Below, piece by piece: positions 1 to 7,878 of a DNA stretch of 21,148 nucleotides. How positions within the stretch are numbered: the first letter of the stretch is position 1; every line of letters starts with the position of its first letter. The stretch is taken from the NCBI GenBank assembly GCA_934167175.1, contig CAKPKF010000023.1, positions 1 through 21,148 on the forward strand, written 5' to 3'. The notes beneath the pieces were generated by a model, which worked only from the letters and a program-made list of their open reading frames with translations, was not told the DNA's origin and did not search any database. Both the position numbers and the translations under genes were made by a program. This DNA is from an uncultured Clostridia bacterium. Its GTDB lineage: Bacteria; Bacillota; Clostridia; TANB77; CAG-508.

Positions 1-75
1 GGTCGAGGTGACAGGGATCGAACCTGCGACCTCATGGTCCCAAACCACGCGCGCTACCAACTGCGCTACACCTCG
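1..75 (-). tRNA. tRNA-Pro (TGG anticodon), last base of CCA outside the window
   Basis: Read on the minus strand, the acceptor stem CGAGGTG (75-69) pairs with CACCTCG (10-4). It is followed by discriminator A and CC, so the final A of CCA lies just beyond the window edge. The anticodon stem CGTGG/CCATG encloses loop TTTGGGA, giving anticodon TGG (proline). The T-loop GGTTCGATCC is present. A sigma-A-like promoter lies about 20 bases upstream (104-132). Confidence 0.96.
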
Positions 76-103
76 ATATTATTATATTAAAAATTACTTA
101 TAT

Positions 104-132
104 AATATACCATAAAAAGTTTGACTTTGCAA
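104..132 (-). promoter_or_regulatory. Sigma-A-type promoter of tRNA-Pro
   Basis: On the minus strand there is TTGCAA (132-127), a 17-base spacer and TATATT (109-104). Transcription would begin near 97, about 20 bases before the mature tRNA. Confidence 0.6.
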
Positions 133-221
133 CATTTTTTTATAATTTTTTGAAATTTTTAAATTAAGTTAATAAAAATTAAAAATGAGCAAAGTTAAAA
201 AACAAATCAAAATATAGTTTT

Positions 222-406
222 CCATATTTTTATGAGAACATTGTGCATAGTCTTGATATTGAATACAATTATAAATATATATGGTTGAAAAATATTTTAA
301 AGATAAGACTTATGTTATTGTTACACATATACTAAAATTGAAGAAACTATGCAATAGAAATTATTTGTTTGAAAATCATATAACGACGGAGTTTGTTAAA
401 ATATAA
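222..406 (+). pseudogene. Relic of an ABC-transporter ATPase C-terminus (Walker B to H-loop)
   Basis: The open piece 281-406 (41 codons from ATG) encodes a protein starting VEKYFKDKTYVIVTH and continuing through LFEN. This is the layout of the H-loop end of an exporter nucleotide-binding domain (LKDKTxIIVTHRL...DRIYLFENG). Just upstream, in other frames, 229-270 reads approximately as IFL-E followed by SLDIEY, matching a decayed Walker B (FLDE) and D-loop (SxLDIE). At least one frameshift and missing bases separate the pieces. No signature motif or Walker A was found further upstream, so only the last part of the domain survives. It is not a copy of the intact ABC gene that follows, whose H-loop reads IISTHQ. 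The motif resemblance is seen directly; the pseudogene call is inference. Confidence 0.55.
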
Positions 407-568
407 TACTCCAAATACACTCATTCAGGTATTAAATATATAACTTGAATTACTATATTTTTTGAGTGATCGTGGAAAATATTATGTAAATATAATATAA
501 TATTAAGTATAATGTAAATACCTATGTAAAATTTTTTTCTATCACATATACTTAAGGAGGAAAACTAC

Positions 569-2392
569 ATGAAAAGACAGAGAAAATTAAAAAAATTATT
601 TTTGGAGGTGATAAATCCCATTATTAAATTCTTTAAACCTTATGGTCTATCAGATGAAATGCTTGGTATTCCAGCAAATGTTAAACGAATGGGATTTAAA
701 GTAGGATTTATGAATCTAGGAATGACCATAATCGCTCTTGTATTTGCATTTATGCTCAAAGCTACAAACATGATGATTGAACACAGATTTATATTACTTG
801 GAATTATGTTATTCATGTTGTATCGTGGGCAACAAGTTATAAGGGAAGCATTCTATCTTTTTGAAGGCTCTGAAAGCAAAAAGTTTGAACTTATCTTTGA
901 AGATGAAATTGTATTTAGAGGTAGCCAGATTATTGGCAAGACATCAGATAAAGTTTTGAAGTATGATACATCAAATAAGTTGTATAAAGTTATGAGCAAT
1001 GAATCGGTGTTAAATACTATTAAAAACTATTTGCAAAATCTATGGCGACAAAAAATTCAACATGTATTTGACATTTTTGAAATGATAAGCGTAATTATAA
1101 TGTTGTCCGTAGCCATCGTAACTAACACATCTATATCGCAAACTATTTTTATTCCTCTAATTTTCATATTTGTGCTTATTTCTTTCTTTAGTTCTGCATA
1201 TATAAGTCTAAATAGGAAAGCATATTATCGAAGACATAGAGAATATAATAACGAACAGTCCTTGATTATCAATGATTTGCTTCGTGTTCCCGTAATAGTC
1301 AAGAGTGACTTAGACATGAGAATTGACAAATTTCAAAAAACAATTATTGCAAGTAATGAAAATGTTACAAATTTTCATAAAAAAATGAATCTGTCAAGAT
1401 TGTTTGTAACAACAATGGAAGCCTTTAGCCAATATGGGATTATAATATTCTACCTGTTAGGTATTGAATGGAGTAGCATTAATTTAGCAACTATAACAGA
1501 AATTACTGCAACGCTTCTAATTGTTGAAACAGCTTTAGGAAATATTAGCAGAATTGCAGAAACATTAAACAACCATAATGAGAGGTTAATTATATTGGAA
1601 AAAGAAGAAAATGATATGTCGTTAATTTTGAATGTTTATCATAATGAATGTGCAAAGATTTCTACACCCAAAATTGTTGATAATATAAAAATCACACCTT
1701 TCTCTATTCAATATTTAGAAGAGTCTGAAAATGACAAACCTTTCACATTAGTTTCAAAGGACAAAATTTACATTAAAAATGGTGAAGTAGTCATTTTGTA
1801 TGGTCCATCTGGTAGTGGTAAATCAACATTTATGAAGATGTTAACTGAGCGAATTAGACTAGAAAAAAGTACAGATATACCTTCAACATCGCGATTTTTG
1901 TTCTATGATGAAAAGCTAAAGTTTGGTAGTTTAAGTATTTTTGACGAATTGTTCTGCTGCAATAAAAATCCAAATCTTGCAAAAATGCAAATGATTTTAG
2001 AAAATTTGCATTTATGGTGTGAAATAAAATCAAATTGCTTTGATGTATGGAAATGGATGAAAGAAAAGAAATTTGAACAGTCATTATCAAATGGGCAAAA
2101 ACAGAGACTTATTCTTGCAAAGATGTTATATTGGTTAGATGATGAAATTGATGTTATGGTTTTGGATGAATGTACGTCAGGTCTTGATGATAAATCTGAA
2201 ACTGATTCTGCTGATGCAGAAAAAATCTTGGAGTATATTGTGAGATATGCTAATTCTGACAAAAAACGAATAATAATTATCTCTACTCACCAAAACATTG
2301 ATGGATTTAAGGCTAAACTTGCTAATGAGTATGTATTTAGAAACCTACAGTTTGTAAAGGATGGAGAATGTAATTTAGTAAGAGAGATTTAA
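569..2392 (+). CDS. ABC transporter half-molecule: membrane domain fused to ATPase, substrate unknown
   Basis: A 607-aa protein laid out like a type IV (exporter) ABC half-transporter that would act as a dimer in the membrane. Residues about 45-330 hold hydrophobic segments at about 45-65, 72-90, 170-187, 190-212, 285-303 and 310-325. Walker A is GPSGSGKS (412-419), the signature is LSNGQ (506-510, usually LSGGQ), Walker B is VLDE (catalytic E534), and the switch His is H574 in STHQ. The usual Q-loop glutamine is not obvious; that region reads FLFYDEKLKFGSLS. The D-loop is followed by an acidic insertion (DDKSETDSADAE). AAGGAGG lies 8 bases before the ATG. It stands alone, ends at a strong terminator, and lies between tRNA genes beside an ABC relic, so it is probably accessory. 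The substrate, perhaps a peptide or drug, cannot be inferred. Confidence 0.85.
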   Translation: MKRQRKLKKLFLEVINPIIKFFKPYGLSDEMLGIPANVKRMGFKVGFMNLGMTIIALVFAFMLKATNMMIEHRFILLGIMLFMLYRGQQVIREAFYLFEGSESKKFELIFEDEIVFRGSQIIGKTSDKVLKYDTSNKLYKVMSNESVLNTIKNYLQNLWRQKIQHVFDIFEMISVIIMLSVAIVTNTSISQTIFIPLIFIFVLISFFSSAYISLNRKAYYRRHREYNNEQSLIINDLLRVPVIVKSDLDMRIDKFQKTIIASNENVTNFHKKMNLSRLFVTTMEAFSQYGIIIFYLLGIEWSSINLATITEITATLLIVETALGNISRIAETLNNHNERLIILEKEENDMSLILNVYHNECAKISTPKIVDNIKITPFSIQYLEESENDKPFTLVSKDKIYIKNGEVVILYGPSGSGKSTFMKMLTERIRLEKSTDIPSTSRFLFYDEKLKFGSLSIFDELFCCNKNPNLAKMQMILENLHLWCEIKSNCFDVWKWMKEKKFEQSLSNGQKQRLILAKMLYWLDDEIDVMVLDECTSGLDDKSETDSADAEKILEYIVRYANSDKKRIIIISTHQNIDGFKAKLANEYVFRNLQFVKDGECNLVREI

Positions 2393-2417
2393 CACATTTA
2401 AAAATTACTGTTTTTTC

Positions 2418-2452
2418 AATTAAGGAGGTGCAATGTACCTCCTTAATTTTGT
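2418..2452 (+). terminator. Intrinsic terminator of the ABC transporter gene
   Basis: A perfect 12-bp stem (AATTAAGGAGGT with ACCTCCTTAATT, loop GCAATGT) starts 25 bases after the stop codon. The U-tract is short (TTAATTTTG). Confidence 0.75.
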
Positions 2453-2734
2453 AAGAATTTCTATTGTTGTATATAAACAGCAATAATCAATTTTGGTACT
2501 TTTATAATTAAAAATAGGTCTTGGATAATTTTTTATTCAATTTTCTATATGTTGTATGAATTCTTCTTATTAATCTATTTGTGTTATTATTATCTTGACA
2601 AATAACAATAACCTTCTTTCAAGTTTTATTTCAACCCAACATTGTGTTATAAGTTTTAATTATGTTTTCTTCATTCATTTCAAACCAATAGTTTAATTTT
2701 ACCATTTATAAATATAAATTTTTTTAATTTTCTA
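2453..2734. other. Gene-poor stretch with a possible decayed small ORF on the minus strand
   Basis: No intact gene is visible. On the minus strand one frame from ATG 2705 to a stop at 2510-2508 gives about 65 codons interrupted by two in-frame stops. It begins MVKLNYWFEMNEENIIKTYN and its second half is rich in Lys and Arg. This could be a decayed small gene or chance in AT-rich DNA. There is no Shine-Dalgarno sequence and no family is recognised. Confidence 0.2.
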
Positions 2735-2763
2735 TTGAATATTCTTAAAAATACAAGTATAAT
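2735..2763 (+). promoter_or_regulatory. Sigma-A promoter of tRNA-Arg(ACG)
   Basis: TTGAAT (2735-2740), a 17-base spacer and a perfect TATAAT (2758-2763), about 30 bases before the tRNA. Confidence 0.75.
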
Positions 2764-2793
2764 ATATTATGTTCGTATTTTTAATATAAAAAT

Positions 2794-2870
<77 letters not shown>

Positions 2871-2871
2871 G

Positions 2872-2920
2872 TAACCAATAGAGAAAATTTTTTCCTAACC
2901 ATCCTCTATTGGTTATTATT
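2872..2920 (+). terminator. Inverted repeat after tRNA-Arg, probable terminator
   Basis: TAACCAATAGAG (2872-2883) pairs perfectly with CTCTATTGGTTA (2904-2915) across a 20-base loop, followed by TTATTTTAAT. It begins one base after the tRNA CCA and abuts the stop codon of the convergent 106-aa gene, so it may serve both transcripts. The loop is long for an intrinsic terminator. Confidence 0.5.
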
Positions 2921-3236
2921 TTAATAAAATTTCTTTTATTTCATTTCTTAATTCTTTCTCAAGTTTTTTCCAATTATAGCCTGTAATATATTCTATTGAA
3001 ACATTAGAAAAATATCCATTCTTTTTTGCTATGTCATTCCACTCTTTTACCGTTGGAAACTCTCCTTCTAAAATCATCCTAACTAATTTATTCTTAGAGT
3101 TTAAATATGAGTTAAATTTTATTTCTCTGGAATAGTATTTTTCTATTATGATATCTAATTTTTTTTCAATATTTTTTATTTTTGAAATTTTAATTCCTAA
3201 ATTTAAAATTCCATAACGTAATATTTCTCTATCCAT
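2916..3236 (-). CDS. Unknown 106-aa protein, candidate Spo0A-regulated gene
   Basis: A highly charged, lysine-rich, soluble 106-aa protein, mostly predicted helix, with no signal peptide or membrane segment. Residues about 60-95 carry a compact motif, FPTVKEWNDIAKKNGYFSNV followed by SIEYITGYNWKKLEKELR. The spacing of W, A, GY, S and I/YI resembles a small helical domain, but I cannot name the family. No Shine-Dalgarno sequence precedes the ATG, and an in-frame TAA lies 6 bases upstream. A TATAAT (3255-3250) ends only 13 bases before the ATG, implying a nearly leaderless mRNA. Two TGTCGAA boxes exactly 20 bp apart lie above that -10. It converges on tRNA-Arg(ACG). The reading frame is probably real; its function is unknown. 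Confidence 0.65.
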   Translation of the reverse strand: MDREILRYGILNLGIKISKIKNIEKKLDIIIEKYYSREIKFNSYLNSKNKLVRMILEGEFPTVKEWNDIAKKNGYFSNVSIEYITGYNWKKLEKELRNEIKEILLK

Positions 3237-3249
3237 ATATTAAATATAT

Positions 3250-3285
3250 ATTATAACATTCGACATTTCAAACCCGTTTTCGACA
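3250..3285 (-). promoter_or_regulatory. Tandem Spo0A (0A) boxes and -10 element upstream of the 106-aa gene
   Basis: On the minus strand, TGTCGAA occurs at 3285-3279 and again at 3265-3259, 20 bp apart, on the same helix face. A TATAAT follows at 3255-3250. TGTCGAA is the core of the established Spo0A box. With a start near 3243, the boxes centre at about -18 and -38, one of them in the -35 region, where no good -35 hexamer is seen. Activation by Spo0A~P is inferred. Confidence 0.55.
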
Positions 3286-3314
3286 ATTCCAATTATTAAT
3301 ATTATTTATTTTAA

Positions 3315-3356
3315 TAAAAATAGCAAGATATTTTTGTGCTACTTCATATCTTACTA
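3315..3356 (-). terminator. Intrinsic terminator of the tadA transcript
   Basis: On the minus strand an 11-bp stem (TAGTAAGATAT with ATATCTTGCTA, one T-G wobble) with a 14-base loop is followed by TTTTTATT. It starts 5 bases after the stop codon of the 249-aa gene. Confidence 0.75.
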
Positions 3357-3360
3357 TATC

Positions 3361-4110
3361 TTATATTCTTTTAAAAATTAAATCTGAACAATCATTTTTT
3401 TCGTAACTACTAGTTCCTTCTTCTATTAATTTATCTATTGGTAAATCTACTTGAAAATTAGTTTTATATTGTTTATTTGATTTTAATTGAATAATTATAT
3501 CCATGGATAATTTAAATTGTATTTCTTCTTTATTTATACCAGCTTTTTTTATCAAACTACCATTATGATTTATCTCTGCATCTTCTTCTGAAGTATATCT
3601 TCCAATACTATCATTTGTTACTCTAAACATTAACATTCCACCTTGATTTGCTATTTCCTGTTTAGCAACATCTGATTTTTCTTTTCCTATATATTCTAAT
3701 TTATTTGCAACTACGTCTTCATCATTATACGCGTATATTGTTTTTTCTCCTTTTGCAGTTGGTTTAAATATTTTTACTACTCCTTTTTGCGGTGGTTGCA
3801 CAGGTATTATATTTTCTACTATTATTTTATCTATTATTTCTGATTTATTTGTTTTTTCATTTTTTTCTACATCAATATATATATCATTATTTTGCATTAA
3901 TGCAAAATCCCATTTAGCATTGCTAGCAGTTTTTTCTACTCCTTCAACTGTACTTACAACCATTATTTTTGATATATTGAACGGCATACTCTTTTCACCT
4001 TCAACTTTATATTTTAAACCTAGCACACCCGCTATTGATATTGCAATAATTATAAAAAAGATACTTATGCACAAATGAAATATATTTTGGGCCCTTGTAT
4101 CTATATACAT
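3361..4110 (-). CDS. Unknown membrane-anchored protein (249 aa) coupled to tadA
   Basis: One N-terminal membrane segment (about residues 13-34) follows a short cytoplasmic tail (MYIDTRAQ). The remaining about 215 residues are hydrophilic, probably outside the membrane, rich in Lys, Glu and Asn, with alternating beta-like stretches. There is no cleavable signal motif and no lipobox. No domain is recognised. The start is clear: GGAGGTGA lies 5 bases before the ATG, and the tadA stop TAA is directly followed by this ATG (TAAATG), so translation is probably coupled. A terminator follows. The protein has no evident link to tRNA editing and may simply share the transcript. Confidence 0.75.
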   Translation of the reverse strand: MYIDTRAQNIFHLCISIFFIIIAISIAGVLGLKYKVEGEKSMPFNISKIMVVSTVEGVEKTASNAKWDFALMQNNDIYIDVEKNEKTNKSEIIDKIIVENIIPVQPPQKGVVKIFKPTAKGEKTIYAYNDEDVVANKLEYIGKEKSDVAKQEIANQGGMLMFRVTNDSIGRYTSEEDAEINHNGSLIKKAGINKEEIQFKLSMDIIIQLKSNKQYKTNFQVDLPIDKLIEEGTSSYEKNDCSDLIFKRI

Positions 4111-4590
4111 TTATTCACCTCCATTTTTTTGAACATTCTTACTAGCCCTTAATACTTTAAAAAAATCTTTTAAAATATTTTCACATTCTTCCTCTAATAT
4201 TCCTGTTTCATACTCTACTTGGTGATTAAATTTATACTCAAATAAATTTAAAACCGAACCACATGCCCCAGTTTTATAATCATTAGTTCCTATATATACT
4301 TTTTTTATTCTAGAATTAATAATAGCACCGGCACACATTGAACAAGGTTCCAAAGTTACATACATTTCACAATCTAGTAATCTCCAATTTTTCAATTTTT
4401 TACTTGCTTTCTGTATAGCAATTATTTCTGCATGTTTAGTTGTGTCTGTTGATGTTTCTTTTACATTATGTGCTTTTGCAATTATTTTTCCATTTCTTAC
4501 AATTACAGCCCCAACTGGAACTTCTAATTTCTCATATGCTTTTTTAGCTTCTTTTAGAGCTTCTTCCATAAATTTTTCTTTTATATTCAT
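4111..4590 (-). CDS. tadA: tRNA-specific adenosine deaminase
   Basis: A 159-aa zinc-dependent deaminase of the cytidine/deoxycytidylate deaminase fold that converts A34 to inosine in tRNA-Arg(ACG), widening its reading to CGU, CGC and CGA. Zinc ligands are H53 in HAE with catalytic E55, and C83 and C86 in PCSMCAG. VPVGAVIV and the downstream SRIKKVYIG fit TadA. Length is normal for the family (about 150-165). The Shine-Dalgarno is weak (GAAAG). It begins 23 bases after tRNA-Arg(CCT) and is probably transcribed from that tRNA's promoter. The coding end overlaps the ribosome-binding site of the next gene. Guanine-deaminase-type relatives are possible but less likely given the motifs. Confidence 0.93.
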   Translation of the reverse strand: MNIKEKFMEEALKEAKKAYEKLEVPVGAVIVRNGKIIAKAHNVKETSTDTTKHAEIIAIQKASKKLKNWRLLDCEMYVTLEPCSMCAGAIINSRIKKVYIGTNDYKTGACGSVLNLFEYKFNHQVEYETGILEEECENILKDFFKVLRASKNVQKNGGE

Positions 4591-4613
4591 AATAACTACT
4601 TTCTAATAAAAAA

Positions 4614-4689
4614 TGGTACGCCCAAAGGGATTCGAACCCCTGTCTACCGCTTAGGAGGCGGTTGCTCTATCCTACTGAGCTATGAGCGC
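4614..4689 (-). tRNA. tRNA-Arg (CCT anticodon)
   Basis: A 76-base cloverleaf on the minus strand with encoded CCA. Acceptor GCGCTCA pairs with TGGGCGT (with wobbles). The anticodon stem ACCGC/GCGGT encloses CTCCTAA, giving anticodon CCT, which reads AGG. The T-arm is AGGGGTTCGAATCCCTT. It lies directly upstream of tadA on the same strand. Confidence 0.96.
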
Positions 4690-4706
4690 ATTTATTTACA
4701 CAATGT

Positions 4707-4735
4707 AGTATATAATATTTTTTGACTTTTTTCAA
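4707..4735 (-). promoter_or_regulatory. Sigma-A promoter of tRNA-Arg(CCT)-tadA
   Basis: On the minus strand: TTGAAA (4735-4730), a 17-base spacer, TATACT (4712-4707). It lies 17 bases before the tRNA. Confidence 0.7.
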
Positions 4736-4751
4736 TGCTTAATAATATAAA

Positions 4752-4796
4752 TTTAAAAATAAAATGGGAACTAGAAAAATATCTAGTTCCTATTTT
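4752..4796 (-). terminator. Intrinsic terminator of the pyrophosphorylase-phosphoglucomutase operon
   Basis: A 15-bp stem (4761-4775 with 4782-4796, core GGAACTAGA/TCTAGTTCC, one G-T wobble) with a 6-base loop. It lies 3 bases past the stop codon and is followed on the minus strand by TTTTTAA. Confidence 0.9.
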
Positions 4797-4799
4797 ATT

Positions 4800-6527
4800 T
4801 TATTGTTCAGCTATTTTTTTCATAGCTTCAGTTAATTCATCTAGTTTTGTTTGTGCATCTTCTATACTGTTACCTTTTACTCCCATGTAAAATTTTACTT
4901 TTGGTTCTGTTCCAGATGGTCGTACACAACACCAGCTGTTTTGTTCCAAATCAAAGTACAAAACATTTGATTTTGGTAATTTTATTTCTTCTTGTTTTCC
5001 TGAAACGAAATCATTTTTCACACTACTATTATAATCGCTAAAAGCTATTACTTTGTGTTTCCCTAATTCTTTTGGAGGATTATTTCTTATATCATTTAAT
5101 AATTCTTTTATTTTTTCTGCTCCCTCAGCTCCTGACATTGTTATTGAAATTAATCCTTCTTTATAATATCCATACTTTTCATACATTTCTATCATTTCAT
5201 CCCATAAAGTCATGCCTTTGCTCATATAATATGCAGCAGCTTCACACAATAACATTACTGCTACTATTGCATCCTTATCTCTTGCATGCGTACCTGCTAA
5301 GCATCCATAACTTTCTTCAAATCCAAATACATATTCATAGTTTTTGTTTTGCTCAAATAACTTGATTTGCTCTCCTATATATTTGAAACCTGTTAACACT
5401 TCTATTAATTTTATATTATACTCTTTTGTTATTGCATCTGCCATGTTAGTTGAAACTATTGTTTTTATTAATGCTGCATTCTTTGGCAATGTTCCTTTTT
5501 CTTTTCTTTGTGATAATATGTATTCTGCAATTAGCATTCCCGACATATTTCCTGTAAATGGCATATATTCTCCACTTTTTTTATCTTTAGCATAAACTCC
5601 TAACCTATCAGCATCTGGATCTGTTGCTAATACTATATCAGCATTTTTTTCATCTGCAAGTTTTAATGCTAATTTAAAAGCTTTACGGTCTTCTGGATTT
5701 GGATATTCAACTGTTGGAAAATTTCCATCTGGTAATTCTTGTTCTGGAACTACATATACATTTTTGAATCCTAATTCTTTTAGTATTCTGTTTACTGGCA
5801 CATTTCCTGTTCCATGAAGTGGTGTGTACACAATCTTTAACTCTTTACCTTTTTCTTTAATTATATCTGGATTTAAAACTAATTTTTTTATCTCTTCTAT
5901 ATATCTATCATCCACATCTTTTCCTATGTTAAAGTATAGCCCTCTTCTTACGGCTTCCTCTTTTTTCATGCTTTTGGCCTCTGAATAATCTACAACCTTT
6001 TTTACTTCTTCTATAATTTGTTTATCTTTTGGAGCAGTAATCTGAGCCCCATCTTCCCAATACACCTTATATCCATTATATTCTGGTGGGTTATGGCTTG
6101 CTGTAATCACTATTCCTGCTATGCAACCTAATTCTCTTACTGCAAATGATATTTCAGGAGCTGGTCTTAAAGAATCAAACACATATGTCTTTATTCCATT
6201 TGCATTTAAACACAAAGCCGCCATATCACTAAATTCTTTTGACATATGTCTTGAATCAAAACCTATTGCAACACCTTGTTCTTCTTTTTTTTCTTTCTTT
6301 ATGAAATTAGCAAGACCTTGCGTTGCCTTAGTCACTGTATACTTGTTCATTCTGTTAGTTCCAGCTCCTATTACACCTCTTAAACCTGCTGTTCCAAACT
6401 CTAAGTCTTTATAAAATCTATCTTTAATTTCCTCTTCATTATTTTTTATTTTAATTAGTTCTTCCTTGGTTTTTTCATCAAAAAATGGATTCTCACACCA
6501 TTCTTCATATTTTTTTAAATATTCCAT
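4800..6527 (-). CDS. pgcA: Phosphoglucomutase/phosphomannomutase (alpha-D-phosphohexomutase)
   Basis: A 575-aa cytoplasmic enzyme interconverting hexose 6-phosphate and hexose 1-phosphate, supplying glucose 1-phosphate (or a related sugar) for nucleotide-sugar synthesis. All four family motifs are present: active-site phosphoserine S144 in TASHNPPEYNG, the Mg site DPDADR (D303, D305, D307), the sugar-binding loop GFEESYG, and the phosphate-binding loop RPSGTEPK near the C-terminus. Length and motif order match the PgcA-type mutase of Bacillus rather than GlmM (about 450 aa). AAAGGAG precedes the ATG. It starts 13 bases after the pyrophosphorylase gene and is followed by a strong terminator, so the two form an operon. 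Substrate preference (glucose or mannose) cannot be read from sequence. Confidence 0.92.
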   Translation of the reverse strand: MEYLKKYEEWCENPFFDEKTKEELIKIKNNEEEIKDRFYKDLEFGTAGLRGVIGAGTNRMNKYTVTKATQGLANFIKKEKKEEQGVAIGFDSRHMSKEFSDMAALCLNANGIKTYVFDSLRPAPEISFAVRELGCIAGIVITASHNPPEYNGYKVYWEDGAQITAPKDKQIIEEVKKVVDYSEAKSMKKEEAVRRGLYFNIGKDVDDRYIEEIKKLVLNPDIIKEKGKELKIVYTPLHGTGNVPVNRILKELGFKNVYVVPEQELPDGNFPTVEYPNPEDRKAFKLALKLADEKNADIVLATDPDADRLGVYAKDKKSGEYMPFTGNMSGMLIAEYILSQRKEKGTLPKNAALIKTIVSTNMADAITKEYNIKLIEVLTGFKYIGEQIKLFEQNKNYEYVFGFEESYGCLAGTHARDKDAIVAVMLLCEAAAYYMSKGMTLWDEMIEMYEKYGYYKEGLISITMSGAEGAEKIKELLNDIRNNPPKELGKHKVIAFSDYNSSVKNDFVSGKQEEIKLPKSNVLYFDLEQNSWCCVRPSGTEPKVKFYMGVKGNSIEDAQTKLDELTEAMKKIAEQ

Positions 6528-6540
6528 AACAAATTCTCCT

Positions 6541-7791
6541 TTATTTTATTCCATGAAAATTTTTATAAAGTTTTCTTGCTGTTTCTGGACTGTCAACTCC
6601 ACTAGCATTTTTTACTGGTGCAAACTCTTCTTCTCTTTTTACCCTTAATATTGACATATCTTCTAATTGTCCAAATGCATCAAATATAAATGCTTCAAAT
6701 TTATATGCATTTGGTTCTTTTGCAACTACTATCTCCCCCTTTTCATTCATATAATTTGCTTTTTTAAATGCGGGATGATAAGGTAATATTTTTTTGCTAA
6801 TGTCTTCCATTATATCTAAGTCAAATATATGAACTATTATGTTTGATTCACCATAAATTAGTTCTCCATTCTTATCAACTGCATTAGCCATCTCTTTTGA
6901 TAATTCTGTATATTCTATTATACTAGGTTTTTCATTCTTTTTACAAAATACACCTACTTTTTCTTCTGGATAACTTTTAATTACAGATTTTGAAGCTGCT
7001 GGTTTACCTTCATCTATAAAAACACCAATAAAGATTGGATCAAACATCTTAACTAGCACATTATCAATTCCTCCAACAACAACTTTTTTCACACCTCTTT
7101 TTCTCATATCATCCATTATATTGTTTTTTAACATTGCTATATAAACTCCACCATGTCCATCTGCTGCTTCCTTTATAATACCTTCTTCATTTAACAAAAT
7201 TTTTCCTTCTGTGTCTATCATTGGGAATTGACCTTGTTTAAAAAATGTAATAGCTTCTTTAGGATAACCAAAATAATTTTGTTCTTCAAAGAAATCTTGA
7301 GTTACTTTATTGTTTTCTTCACTAGTCATTATATACCATGGCACTGTCACTTTATATTTTTCTTTTACCTCTTTTAATGTATCACATATTATTTCAAATA
7401 AGTATTTCTTTTTATTTCCAATTCCTAAATCAAAAGTTCCCTTTGGACCTTTATGCCCTAGTCTTGTTCCTTGTCCACCAGCCATCGTGACTGCTGCAAT
7501 TGTTCCCTTCTTCAACTCTTCTTCGCCTATTTTTTTGTATCTCTCTTTTTCTTCTTTACTTAATTTAGACTTATCTGTATATTCTATCGGAGTAACTTTA
7601 ACTTCTTCATTCTTATTTGATGGATTTTTTATTTTTTCATACAATTTTTTTATTTGCTCTAAGTCTAAATTTTCAATTTGATTTAATAACTTTTCTTTTT
7701 TTTCATTTGACAAGTTATCATAGAATGATAAAACATGTTGTTGATTATACTTTTTTAATAATTTCTTTGCTTCTTCATATTTTTGTTCCAT
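6541..7791 (-). CDS. UDPGP-family pyrophosphorylase (UDP-sugar / UDP-N-acetylglucosamine type)
   Basis: A 416-aa nucleotidyltransferase joining UTP and a sugar 1-phosphate. The nucleotide-binding loop MAGGQGTRLGHKGPKG (103-118) follows a helical N-terminal region of about 95 residues. Further family landmarks are WYIMTSEEN, FFEEQNYFG, the base/sugar loop DGHGGVY, and VVGGIDN followed by KMFDP. These are the signatures of the eukaryotic-like UDPGP family (Pfam PF01704, UAP1-like), distinct from bacterial GalU or GlmU. The likely product is UDP-GlcNAc/UDP-GalNAc or UDP-glucose. AAAGGA lies 11 bases before the ATG. It is first gene of the operon with pgcA, which would supply its sugar 1-phosphate if that is glucose 1-phosphate. 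Confidence 0.88.
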   Translation of the reverse strand: MEQKYEEAKKLLKKYNQQHVLSFYDNLSNEKKEKLLNQIENLDLEQIKKLYEKIKNPSNKNEEVKVTPIEYTDKSKLSKEEKERYKKIGEEELKKGTIAAVTMAGGQGTRLGHKGPKGTFDLGIGNKKKYLFEIICDTLKEVKEKYKVTVPWYIMTSEENNKVTQDFFEEQNYFGYPKEAITFFKQGQFPMIDTEGKILLNEEGIIKEAADGHGGVYIAMLKNNIMDDMRKRGVKKVVVGGIDNVLVKMFDPIFIGVFIDEGKPAASKSVIKSYPEEKVGVFCKKNEKPSIIEYTELSKEMANAVDKNGELIYGESNIIVHIFDLDIMEDISKKILPYHPAFKKANYMNEKGEIVVAKEPNAYKFEAFIFDAFGQLEDMSILRVKREEEFAPVKNASGVDSPETARKLYKNFHGIK

Positions 7792-7825
7792 TGTATATCC
7801 AATCCTTTCTTTTATATTACCTCAC

Positions 7826-7854
7826 ATATTATAATATAAAATATATTAAGTCAA
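7826..7854 (-). promoter_or_regulatory. Sigma-A promoter of the pyrophosphorylase operon
   Basis: On the minus strand: TTGACT (7854-7849), a 17-base spacer, TAATAT (7831-7826). A TATAAT overlaps the -10 but would give a 15-base spacer. Confidence 0.6.
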
Positions 7855-7878
7855 TAAAAAAATATAATTTAAATTTAT

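Noticed and set aside
388..412. GGAGT...ACTCC inverted repeat
   Set aside because: Only 5 bp with a 15-base loop, and no U-tract; expected by chance.
473..501. TGGAAA-17-TATAAT upstream of the ABC gene
   Set aside because: The -35 is poor, and several TATAAT-like strings occur in this AT-rich leader; no single promoter can be chosen.
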